A stretch of 64,000 bases of DNA, from positions 496,001 through 560,000 of the forward strand of contig CAZCYV010000001.1 of assembly GCA_964503145.1 (NCBI GenBank). The letters are read 5' to 3'. The notes beneath the pieces are model-generated. The model did not search any database and was not told the DNA's origin. It saw only the letters and a program-made list of their open reading frames with translations. The DNA is from RBG-16-57-11 sp964503145. Lineage in GTDB: Bacteria; Chloroflexota; Anaerolineae; Anaerolineales; UBA4823. Positions within the stretch are counted from its first letter, which is position 1, and every line of letters starts with the position of its first letter. The translations under genes were made by a program, and so were the position numbers. Of this stretch, positions 6,909 to 15,125 are shown one piece after another.

Positions 6909-8690
6909 ATGTCAAGCCGAAAGTTCATTCGCTTTTTCCTTTTCTCTGTAGTGATCGCCAGCCTGGCGCTGGCGAGTTGCGCTCCGCCCGCCGCCCCCAC
7001 CCAGGCGCCCGCCGCTACAGAAGCCCCCGCCCAACCTCAGCAACCGGTTGTGACTGAGGCGCCCGCCGCAACCGAGGCGCCCGCGGCAACCGAGGCGCCC
7101 GCCGCCACCGAGCCCCCTGCGCCCGCACAGAGAAAAGTCGCCACCCTGATCTGGACGCAGGAATTCGATACCCTCAGCCCGCTCTACACCAACATGTGGT
7201 TCGTGTCCACCGTGTATCCCATCTACCTGTGCCAGGCCTGGTGGTTCGACGATGCGAACAATCCTGTGCCCAATCTGGTCACCGAGATCCCTTCGTCGGA
7301 CAACGGAGGCATCTCTGAGGACAGCCGCACCATCACCCTCAAGCTGCGGGATGACATTAAGTGGTCCGACGGCACACTGATCACTTCGGCGGACTTCAAG
7401 TTCACCTACGACATGTTCATCGCCGACGGCAATGCGGTGAACTCGCGCAGCCCCTATGATCTGATCGAGACCTTCGAGACCCCGGATGAGCGCACCGTAG
7501 TGGTGACTTTCAAAGAGCCGTATGCCCCGTGGCTGGTTTCGCTGTTCAGCGGCAACGGCGGTGCGATCATCCCGGAGCACGTCCTGCGGCCGGTGTTCGA
7601 CGCCGAAGGCACCCTGGACACAGCCGAATGGAACAAGGCGCCCACAGTGGGTTGCGGTCCCTTCGTCTTCGAAGAATGGCAGTCGGGGAGCTTCGCCCGC
7701 TTCGTCGCCAACGAAAATTTCTGGCTCGGCCGCCCCAAGCTGGACGAGATCTTCTTCCGCTTCGTGCCCGATGACGCCTCGCAGATCGCCGCGCTGATCG
7801 CCGGCGATGGCGACCTGGGCACCTTCTTCGCCTACTCCGACCTGCCGCAACTGGAAGAGGCCGGCGTCACCATCCTGAAGTCCTTCTCTGGCTACAACGA
7901 AGGCTGGTACTTCAACCAGCACCCCGAGAAGGGCCACCCGGCGCTGAAGGACGTGAAAGTGCGCCAGGCGATCGCCTTGGGCTTCAACCGCCAGAAGCTG
8001 GTGCAGGACCTGTTGTTGGGCCGAACGGACGTCGCGGCGACCGACTGGGATAACACCCCGTGGGTCGATCCCAGCATCACCCCCTGGCCCTACGATCCCG
8101 AGCGGGCCAAGCAACTCCTGGACGAGGCCGGCTGGGTGGATAGCAACGGCGACGGCGTGCGCGACAAAGACGGCGTCGAGCTGGTGCTGAAGTACGGCAC
8201 CACCAACCGCGAGATCCGCCAGGATACGCAGGCCGTGGCCCAACAGGACCTGGCTCAGATAGGCGTCAAGCTCGATCTGTTGAGCTTCGATGCGGATATC
8301 TTCTTTGCCGGCTACGCAGAAGGCGGCCCCTCGGCGAACTTCTCGCTGGACATCATCGAGTACTCTGACTCGCCGGACTTCCCCGATCCCAACACGGTAG
8401 TCTGGCGCTGTGGAGAAATCCCCTCGGATGAGAACCCGGCGGGCGTAAACGGCACCGGCCTGTGCGACGAGGAACTGGAAGCGCTGTTCGTCAAGCAGGA
8501 GACCCAGGTGGACTTTGCAGAACGCCAGGCCACCTTCCACCAGATCACCAAGCGCATCTTCGAGAATGTGTACTGGCTGGGCTTGTGGCAAGACCCGGAT
8601 CTGTTCGGCATCAGCTCCCGCTTGCTGAACGTCAAGATCTCTGGCGCCACCCCGTTCTTCAACGTCTTCGAATGGGATCTGGCTCAGTAA
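6909..8690 (+). CDS. ABC transporter solute-binding lipoprotein, SBP_bac_5 family (second copy)
   Basis: 593 aa from the ATG at 6909, which is preceded by GGAGGAG; an ATG at 6894 lies before that site. The lipobox is LASC, followed by an Ala/Pro/Thr linker with repeated EAPAAT units, then the same fold as the gene at 4866. Shared stretches include VGCGPFVF and DSNGDGVRDKDGVEL-like segments, so the two arose by duplication. It probably supplies the same permease with a different ligand range. The permease gene starts 63 bases downstream. The linker repeats are in-frame low-complexity DNA and can change length by slippage. Confidence 0.9.
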   Translation: MSSRKFIRFFLFSVVIASLALASCAPPAAPTQAPAATEAPAQPQQPVVTEAPAATEAPAATEAPAATEPPAPAQRKVATLIWTQEFDTLSPLYTNMWFVSTVYPIYLCQAWWFDDANNPVPNLVTEIPSSDNGGISEDSRTITLKLRDDIKWSDGTLITSADFKFTYDMFIADGNAVNSRSPYDLIETFETPDERTVVVTFKEPYAPWLVSLFSGNGGAIIPEHVLRPVFDAEGTLDTAEWNKAPTVGCGPFVFEEWQSGSFARFVANENFWLGRPKLDEIFFRFVPDDASQIAALIAGDGDLGTFFAYSDLPQLEEAGVTILKSFSGYNEGWYFNQHPEKGHPALKDVKVRQAIALGFNRQKLVQDLLLGRTDVAATDWDNTPWVDPSITPWPYDPERAKQLLDEAGWVDSNGDGVRDKDGVELVLKYGTTNREIRQDTQAVAQQDLAQIGVKLDLLSFDADIFFAGYAEGGPSANFSLDIIEYSDSPDFPDPNTVVWRCGEIPSDENPAGVNGTGLCDEELEALFVKQETQVDFAERQATFHQITKRIFENVYWLGLWQDPDLFGISSRLLNVKISGATPFFNVFEWDLAQ

Positions 8691-8753
8691 TGTCCTGAAC
8701 TTCGACGCCGGGTTGCAGGCGGTTGCGTCTGCAACCCGGCCTGGTCAATTGCC

Positions 8754-9785
8754 ATGACGCGTTACATCATTCGGCGGTTGTTACAGGCCATCCCCCTGCT
8801 GTTTCTGATCAGCCTGGTGATCTTCGTGCTGATGCAGAACATGGGCGATCCGCTGGCCACGATGGGCGGGCGCAGGGTGACCCGCAAAGAGGATCGCGAA
8901 CGTCTGGCGCGCCAGCTTGGTCTGGACAAGCCAGTGATCGTCCAGTACGTGTACTGGCTGGTCGGCAACGACTGGGCCAAGATCGATATGGACGGCGACG
9001 GCATCCCAGAGACGCCCGGGAAACGCAAGGGCGTGCTGCGGGGCGATTTTGGCATCTCGCTGGTCAACCGCCAACCAGTCACCAAGGTCATCGGTGAACG
9101 GCTGCCCAACACGTTGCTGCTCATGCTCACGGCCGAAGCCGTGGTGATCACGGCCGCATTGCTGATTGGCATCTATTCGGCCCTACATCAGTATTCCGCG
9201 GCCGACAACATCATCACCGCGACCACCTTCATCTTCTACTCGATGCCGGTGTTTTTCTTCGGCCTGTTGACGATGTACATCTTTGCAGTCAACTTCAAGA
9301 AGTGGGGGTTGCCGTATTTGCCCACGGTGGGCATGTTCGAGCCAGAGGTCGGCCAAACCCCGGCCCAGGTGATCTGGCACATGGTCCTTCCCGTAGCCAC
9401 GCTGTCTTTCGGCTTCATCGCCGGCTACAGCCGCTATGTCCGCAGCACGATGTTGGAAGCCCTGGGCCAGGATTACATCCGCACCGCCAAAGCCAAAGGG
9501 TTGCCGCGCCCCCAGGTGGTGTACATCCATGCCTTGAAAAACGCTTCCCTGCCCATTGTCACCATTGTCGCCCTGGATCTGCCCTTCTTGCTCGGCGGCG
9601 CCATTGTCACCGAGCGCATCTTCGGCTGGCCTGGGATGGGGCGTCTGTTTCTGGATCACGTCTCGCGCGCCGATACGCCGGTGGTGATGGGCATCTTGAT
9701 GATGATCGCCGTGGCGGTGGTCCTCTTCCAAATCATCGCCGATATCCTGTACGCCTGGCTGGATCCACGCATCCGCTTCAAATAA
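8754..9785 (+). CDS. ABC transporter permease, DppB/OppB family
   Basis: 343 aa inner-membrane protein. The N-terminus RYIIRRLLQAIPLLFLISL is the standard first helix of DppB-type permeases. The cytoplasmic EAA loop is at about residues 236-255 (EALGQDYIRTAKAKGL), and the C-terminus ends ADILYAWLDPRI as usual. A periplasmic insert of about 25 residues between helices 1 and 2 (near residues 60-95) includes an Asp-rich stretch. It pairs with the DppC-like permease that starts 29 bases downstream. Confidence 0.92.
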   Translation: MTRYIIRRLLQAIPLLFLISLVIFVLMQNMGDPLATMGGRRVTRKEDRERLARQLGLDKPVIVQYVYWLVGNDWAKIDMDGDGIPETPGKRKGVLRGDFGISLVNRQPVTKVIGERLPNTLLLMLTAEAVVITAALLIGIYSALHQYSAADNIITATTFIFYSMPVFFFGLLTMYIFAVNFKKWGLPYLPTVGMFEPEVGQTPAQVIWHMVLPVATLSFGFIAGYSRYVRSTMLEALGQDYIRTAKAKGLPRPQVVYIHALKNASLPIVTIVALDLPFLLGGAIVTERIFGWPGMGRLFLDHVSRADTPVVMGILMMIAVAVVLFQIIADILYAWLDPRIRFK

Positions 9786-9814
9786 GCCGCTGCAAAGGGT
9801 AACGAAAACAGAGC

Positions 9815-10765
9815 ATGGAATCGACCGTCTCCCCAACCTCCGCCGTCGTCGCCCTGGACGAACTGGAAGCTCCGCCCTTATCGCTTGGGCAGCTTGCCTG
9901 GCGGCGCTTCCGCCGCCACCGCATGGCGATCTTCGGCGGCGTCACGCTGATCCTGATGGTCCTTTACGCTTTTGGAGGGATGCTGTTCTTCAGCGAAGCC
10001 GACGCCAACCGCACCGACACCGGCGCTCGCCTGCAGGCGCCCTCCCGCGAGCACCCCTTTGGCACCGACACCGTCGGCAGAGACATCCTGGCGCGCACCA
10101 TCTACGGCGGTCAGATTTCAATCCTGATCGGCTTGACCGCCATGCTCGTCGAACTGCTCATCGGCGTCACCATCGGCGCCCTGGCGGGTTTCTTCGGCGG
10201 AAAGATCGACAGTGTCTTGATGCGCTTTACCGAGGCGGTGTTAGTCATTCCACAAATCTTCCTGCTGCTGGTGATGGCCAAGTATTTTGCCCAATCGATC
10301 CCGAATATCGAGTTGATGGGGCGAACCTTCAGCGGCAGCGTCCTGGTGATCATCTTTGTCATCGGGATCACAAGTTGGCCCTATCTGGCGCGCATCGTTC
10401 GAGCGCAATTCCTGTCCATCAAAGAAAACGATTTCATCCTTGCCGCGCGGGCAACCGGCACTTCCACATCGGAAATCATCCTGCGCCACATTCTGCCCAA
10501 TAGCATCGCCCCGATCATCGTCTCTGCCACGCTGAGCGTGGCCGCCGCCATCACCCTGGAAGCTTATATCAGCTTTTTGGGCCTGGGGGTGCGCCCGCCC
10601 ACGGCCACCTGGGGAAACATGCTCGAAGGGGCTTACAATTACGTCGAAACAGCCTGGTGGCTGTGGTTCTTCCCCGGCCTGTTGATCGCCCTGATTGTTT
10701 TGAGCATCAACTTCCTGGGCGACGGGCTGCGCGATGCGCTCGATCCACATAGCCGGGCCATATGA
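9815..10765 (+). CDS. ABC transporter permease, DppC/OppC family
   Basis: 316 aa. After a hydrophilic N-terminus comes the OppC N-terminal segment (AWRRFRRHRMAIFGG), then HPFGTDTVGRDILARTIYGG, the family signature at the start of the core. The EAA loop ENDFILAARATGTS is near residue 205. The end reads INFLGDGLRDALDPHSR as expected. It forms the translocation channel with the protein encoded at 8754; the two ATPases follow 26 bases downstream. Confidence 0.92.
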   Translation: MESTVSPTSAVVALDELEAPPLSLGQLAWRRFRRHRMAIFGGVTLILMVLYAFGGMLFFSEADANRTDTGARLQAPSREHPFGTDTVGRDILARTIYGGQISILIGLTAMLVELLIGVTIGALAGFFGGKIDSVLMRFTEAVLVIPQIFLLLVMAKYFAQSIPNIELMGRTFSGSVLVIIFVIGITSWPYLARIVRAQFLSIKENDFILAARATGTSTSEIILRHILPNSIAPIIVSATLSVAAAITLEAYISFLGLGVRPPTATWGNMLEGAYNYVETAWWLWFFPGLLIALIVLSINFLGDGLRDALDPHSRAI

Positions 10766-10791
10766 AGCAGGAAACAGCAACGAGATAGGCG

Positions 10792-11787
10792 ATGAAAAAC
10801 GAAAACCTGCTCCTCGACGTCCAGGATTTGCGCACCCGCTTCCACATCGCCGAAGGCACGGTATACGCCGTCAACGGCGTGTCGTTCAAGCTGAACGAAT
10901 GCGAGACGCTGGCCGTGGTGGGCGAGAGCGGCTGCGGAAAATCAGTCACCATGATGTCGGTCATGCGCCTGATCCCGGTTCCGCCGGGGGAATATGCCAG
11001 CGGTAGAGTGCTCTATCGCGATCGCGACCTGATGAAGCTCAGCGAAAGCGAGATGGAGCATGTGCGCGGCAGAGAGATCGCTATGGTCTTCCAGGATCCG
11101 ATGACGGCGCTCAACCCGGTGCTCACCATCGGCCGACAACTCACCGAGCCGCTGCGCGTGCATCTGGGCCTGGACAAGAACGCCGCCCAACAGCGCGCCA
11201 TCGAACTGCTCGAGCAGGTCGGCATCCCCGATCCCCAACGTCGGCTGAACGATTATCCGCACCAATTTTCGGGCGGCATGCGCCAGCGGGCGATGATCGC
11301 CATGGCTCTGGCCTGCGCCCCCAGCCTGCTGATCGCCGATGAGCCTACAACCGCCCTGGACGTGACCATCCAGGCTCAAATCGTGGAGCTGGTCGAGCGC
11401 CTGCGCGATCAACTCTGCATGGCGGTGATCTGGATCACTCACGACCTGGGCGTGGTCGCCGGGCTGGCCGAGCGAGTGATCGTGATGTATTCGGGTTTCA
11501 TCGTCGAAGAAGCGGACGTCGATACGATCTACGATAATCCGCAGCATCCTTATACGCTGGCGCTGCTGGCAGCGCTGCCGCGCATCGACCGTCGCCGGGA
11601 CAAGCGTCTGAAGTCGATCCCCGGCGCGCCGCCGAACTTGCTGGTCGCGCCGCATGGCTGCCCCTTTGCGCCGCGCTGTGAATTTGCCTTCGACCGCTGC
11701 CAGATCGAAAACCCACCCCTGTTGCCGATCTCGCCCACGCATAAACTGGCCTGCTGGGTGGACGTTTCCACGGGTAAGCCAAAATGA
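10792..11787 (+). CDS. ABC transporter ATPase, DppD/OppD family
   Basis: 331 aa. Walker A GESGCGKSVT near residue 43, signature FSGGMRQRAMIAMAL near 158, Walker B LLIADEPTTALDV near 178, and an H-loop ITHDLGVV. The C-terminal oligopeptide-transporter domain carries a Cys-rich patch (HGCPFAPRC and a later Cys), which in peptide importers binds the permease and can hold an iron-sulfur cluster. Its stop overlaps the start of the next ATPase by four bases (ATGA), showing translational coupling. Confidence 0.92.
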   Translation: MKNENLLLDVQDLRTRFHIAEGTVYAVNGVSFKLNECETLAVVGESGCGKSVTMMSVMRLIPVPPGEYASGRVLYRDRDLMKLSESEMEHVRGREIAMVFQDPMTALNPVLTIGRQLTEPLRVHLGLDKNAAQQRAIELLEQVGIPDPQRRLNDYPHQFSGGMRQRAMIAMALACAPSLLIADEPTTALDVTIQAQIVELVERLRDQLCMAVIWITHDLGVVAGLAERVIVMYSGFIVEEADVDTIYDNPQHPYTLALLAALPRIDRRRDKRLKSIPGAPPNLLVAPHGCPFAPRCEFAFDRCQIENPPLLPISPTHKLACWVDVSTGKPK

Positions 11788-12872
11788 GCCAGCAGGCGCA
11801 AGCCGCCGCAAATCCAGATCCCGCTCCGGGAGACGCCAATCCAGCTATGAGCAACCTGCCCATCTCTGAGACTTTTACTTCCACCCAGACCGCCGAATCG
11901 CCGCTGGTGCAGGTGAGAGACCTGGTCAAGCACTTTCCGGTGACGCGCGGGCTGATCATCGAGCGCCAGATTGGTTCCGTCAAGGCCGTGGACGGCATCT
12001 CATTCGACATTATGCAAGGCGAAACCCTGGGGCTGGTGGGCGAGAGCGGCTGTGGCAAAACCACCGCTGGCCGCACGATCCTGGGGCTGTATCAGCCGAC
12101 CAGCGGTTCAGCGAAGATCGACGGCATCGAAGTGAATGGAATCAAGGGCGAAGACCTGCGCGCTCTGCGGCGCAAGGCGCAGATGATCTTCCAGGATCCT
12201 TACGCCTCGCTCAACCCGCGCTGGACGGTCGCCAGCATCATCGAAGAGCCGCTGCGAGTGCACAAGCTGCTGGCGACCGAAGCCGAGCGCACCGAGCGGG
12301 TCAAAGAGTTGATGCTGCTGGTCGGACTCAGTCCGCGCCTGTTCAACCGCTTTCCGCACGAATTCTCTGGCGGACAGCGCCAGCGCATCGGCGTCGCTCG
12401 CGCCCTGGCTTGCAATCCAAAGTTCATCGTCTGCGACGAGCCCATCTCTGCCCTGGATGTGTCCATCCAGGCGCAGGTGGTCAATTTAATGGAGGAGTTG
12501 CAGGACAAGTTTGGCCTGACCTATCTGTTCATCGCCCACGATCTGAGCATGGTGCGGCATATCTGCGACCGGGTGGCGGTGATGTACCTGGGGGTGATCG
12601 TCGAGCTGGCCGATCGCGACGAGCTTTACGAGCATCCGCTGCACCCCTACACCACCGCGCTGCTGTCTGCCGTGCCCATCCCAGACCCAAAGAAAGACCG
12701 CGCCCGCCAGCGGATTATTTTGAGCGGCGATGTGCCCAGCCCGATCAACCCACCCAGCGGCTGCCGCTTCCACCCTCGTTGCCCGCTGGCGATCGAGCGG
12801 TGTTCTCAGGAGCGCCCGGAGTGGCGCGAAGCTGCGCCGGATCATTGGGTGGCCTGTCACGTCGTTGCCTGA
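11784..12872 (+). CDS. ABC transporter ATPase, DppF/OppF family
   Basis: 362 aa. The start overlaps the previous stop; about 40 N-terminal residues are Ala/Pro/Thr-rich and not part of the fold, so an internal ATG near 11847 is possible. Walker A GESGCGKTTAGRTI, signature FSGGQRQRIGVARAL, Walker B FIVCDEPISALDV and switch His IAHDLSMV are all present. The C-terminal Cys patch is GCRFHPRCPLAIERC. With the DppD-like partner it forms the ATPase heterodimer that powers uptake. The next gene starts five bases after the stop. Confidence 0.92.
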   Translation: MSQQAQAAANPDPAPGDANPAMSNLPISETFTSTQTAESPLVQVRDLVKHFPVTRGLIIERQIGSVKAVDGISFDIMQGETLGLVGESGCGKTTAGRTILGLYQPTSGSAKIDGIEVNGIKGEDLRALRRKAQMIFQDPYASLNPRWTVASIIEEPLRVHKLLATEAERTERVKELMLLVGLSPRLFNRFPHEFSGGQRQRIGVARALACNPKFIVCDEPISALDVSIQAQVVNLMEELQDKFGLTYLFIAHDLSMVRHICDRVAVMYLGVIVELADRDELYEHPLHPYTTALLSAVPIPDPKKDRARQRIILSGDVPSPINPPSGCRFHPRCPLAIERCSQERPEWREAAPDHWVACHVVA

Positions 12873-12877
12873 ACTGG

Positions 12878-14314
12878 ATGGGAGAGCAGAGCCGTTTGCG
12901 CCGGATCGTTGTCCTCTCGCTGCTTGGGCTCTTGCTGCTTACCTTTGCTCCCCCGCAAGGCGCACTTGCTCGCCCACTGCACCAATCCAACAGAAACCGA
13001 TCTACGTTGTGCGGCCGGCTGGTCTTTCTCGAAGACCTCAAGACCGGCGCCAGGCTGATCGGGCTGATCCCCTGCAACGAAAGCCGCCCGCTCATCTTCG
13101 CCGCCCGCCCTGGCGAGTTGTTTGAGTTCTACCGTCTGACCAACGTGGTGATCAAGAAGGGCGATAAAGTCACCACCCTGGCTTACGGTGTGCTGGAAAA
13201 TTACATCACCCGCTTCGAATCCTACAAGCAAATTTACAGTTGCCGCGATTGCGACCCCAACGCCGCCAGCGCCCGCCCGCCCAGCGCCGGGCAGGCAGCC
13301 GATTGCAGCGCCTGGGTGCTGGAACATGCGGCAACGGCCTTTCCAGCGCTGAACAAGTCTCAAGAGTTGGAGCAGATCCAACAAAACCTGCAGGCCTATG
13401 CCGGGGGCGAGGTGGTGAAACAGGCTTGCGGCGTCGACAGCGCCTGCCGTATCGGCGAGACGGCTCAACAATTGGGAGTGCAGCTTGGGCCGCGTTTGCA
13501 CTGGAACGGCCTTCAGGCGGAGCAGGTGATCGACTGGTTAGCGGGCCTGCTCTCCGATCCGGCTTCGGCGGAAGTCTGTCCATCCATGGATACGTTCGCG
13601 CCACGGATGATCGCCGGTCTGAACCAGCAAGGTCACGGCATCGATCATGCTGCCATTGGCGAGGGCTGCGACCTGCTGGCCAGCGATGCCGCTGGTCACA
13701 GCGTCGGCTTTGTCCAGGGAAGCCCGGTGGAGCAGATCCCCGGCGCCAGGGCTGCTGTTGCACCCCAGGGCCAGCGCCTGCTGCTGCCCGCCAGCGCCGC
13801 CGCCCGCCTGGAATTCACCTGTTCCAAAAACGCCATCGTCACCCTGCATTGGGTGCAGCGCGACCCGGCGGGCATCCACCAATATATCTTTTCACGCCTC
13901 TCTATCCGCAACCAGGGCGGCGGCGAGATCGACCTGTCGCTTGCGCCGCCGGTGATGCGCCTGGATGCGCGCGGCGACGGCAACGCCCAGGAGCGTGGGC
14001 CGGATCGCAGCCTGCTCTTCCCGGCGCTGGTAGCGCTGCTCTCCACGCCTACCCCAAGCAACACGCCCGTCCCGCTCACGGCGACGGTATCCCCCACGCC
14101 TCAGCCGCCACCCAGCGCGACGCCCATGGCTACGGCGACCGTCCCACCGCCCTCCCCCACTGCCGCAGCGCCTCAGCCGCCAGCGCCTACAGCCACACCC
14201 GAAACCGGCCGCATCGAGGTGTGCTCGATCATGTTTGGGGTGGCTTTGTTGCCAGGGTTTTTGTGGCTGAAGAAAAACCGAAAAAGCCGCCCGCAGGGAT
14301 ACTCCAGGCAATAA
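12878..14314 (+). CDS. Secreted or membrane-anchored protein of unknown function
   Basis: 478 aa from the ATG at 12878, five bases after the ATPase stop; in-frame codons further upstream overlap that gene and are not used. Residues 8-30 form a signal peptide (VVLSLLGLLLLTFA, cleavage probably after ALA). The mature part has several Cys, including SCRDC near residue 120, which may form disulfides. Residues about 385-445 are Pro/Thr/Ala-rich with repeated TPxP units, a stalk common in cell-surface proteins. A final hydrophobic helix (SIMFGVALLPGFLWL) and a Lys/Arg-rich tail anchor it in the membrane, cytoplasmic end last. I do not recognise a catalytic family. Position suggests co-transcription with the transporter, but a functional link is only inferred. 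Confidence 0.75.
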   Translation: MGEQSRLRRIVVLSLLGLLLLTFAPPQGALARPLHQSNRNRSTLCGRLVFLEDLKTGARLIGLIPCNESRPLIFAARPGELFEFYRLTNVVIKKGDKVTTLAYGVLENYITRFESYKQIYSCRDCDPNAASARPPSAGQAADCSAWVLEHAATAFPALNKSQELEQIQQNLQAYAGGEVVKQACGVDSACRIGETAQQLGVQLGPRLHWNGLQAEQVIDWLAGLLSDPASAEVCPSMDTFAPRMIAGLNQQGHGIDHAAIGEGCDLLASDAAGHSVGFVQGSPVEQIPGARAAVAPQGQRLLLPASAAARLEFTCSKNAIVTLHWVQRDPAGIHQYIFSRLSIRNQGGGEIDLSLAPPVMRLDARGDGNAQERGPDRSLLFPALVALLSTPTPSNTPVPLTATVSPTPQPPPSATPMATATVPPPSPTAAAPQPPAPTATPETGRIEVCSIMFGVALLPGFLWLKKNRKSRPQGYSRQ

Positions 14315-14395
14315 ACCAGGCGGGGCCGAGCGCAGTCGAAGCCAGGCGGCCGCTTCAACAATCTTAGCGTTATTCGGTTAAGACCGGAGGTAGAA

Positions 14396-15058
14396 ATGAT
14401 TCCCAAAGAACAACGCGCCTTGATCGTGGTCAGCCAGTTGACCAACGGCATCCCCGCCGACCAGCAATGGCTCTACCGCTTCATCGAAGCCGCCGGGCGC
14501 AGCGTGGCCGAAATCATCCTCAAGGACGACTACGCCAGCTACGTTCAGCTTCTGGATGAGAATGCCACTACCGACAACCTGATTGCCTCCCTTTCAGAGT
14601 TGGGTGCTCAAGCCGAAATCCAGGCCATTGACCTGCTGGTGCTGCTGCACGGTTCGAAGGACAGCCTGGAATTTCACAACGGCTCCTGGTTCACTCCCAG
14701 CATGGCCGCCACACTGAGCGGGTTGGGCATTTCCCCCAAACTGCGCCTGGTATACTCCACCGCCTGCTACGGCGCCACCCACAACGACGACTTCCTCCAG
14801 GCTGGATTCAAGACCGCTATCGGCGCCTTGAAGGTGAACACCAACTCGGCCTTCGAATTACCCATGTTGCTCAACCTGTGGGCGCTGGGTAAAACCGTCA
14901 AAGAGGCGCTGCGCCTGGGCGATAAGCCCGCCACGCGCAAGCTATCCGACGAAGCCGCCAAAGCCTTCGGCCGGCTGAGCAACCTGCCCTGGGTGAAAGA
15001 GGTCAACAGCCAGAAGCTGCTATCGGGGAACGCAGAGCTGACGATTGAGACGATTTGA
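14396..15058 (+). CDS. Small caspase-like (clan CD) protein, putative
   Basis: 220 aa, with a good Shine-Dalgarno (CGGAGGT) before the ATG. A hydrophobic strand ending in LLVLLHGSKDS places His85-Gly86 at its end, and a second strand, LRLVYSTACYGA, places Cys124 before Tyr-Gly. A strand-His-Gly followed by a strand-x-Ala-Cys-x-Gly is how caspase, metacaspase and CHAT peptidases present their catalytic dyad. The protein is short, with no prodomain and no fused repeats. It stands alone between the secreted protein gene and ettA (convergent). If the dyad is real it could be a free-standing protease or a degenerate relative acting in signalling. Family assignment is by motif layout only. Confidence 0.5.
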   Translation: MIPKEQRALIVVSQLTNGIPADQQWLYRFIEAAGRSVAEIILKDDYASYVQLLDENATTDNLIASLSELGAQAEIQAIDLLVLLHGSKDSLEFHNGSWFTPSMAATLSGLGISPKLRLVYSTACYGATHNDDFLQAGFKTAIGALKVNTNSAFELPMLLNLWALGKTVKEALRLGDKPATRKLSDEAAKAFGRLSNLPWVKEVNSQKLLSGNAELTIETI

Positions 15059-15125
15059 AGTTTAGAGACTGACAGGCGTCGTCCAGGAAACGAGCAGCAA
15101 CCAGTAAAGCGGCGACAGAATAAGT

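Noticed and set aside
12410..12877. N-terminal extension of the secreted protein into the ATPase gene.
   Set aside because: It would overlap the conserved ATPase coding region out of frame; the ATG at 12878 directly precedes a good signal peptide.
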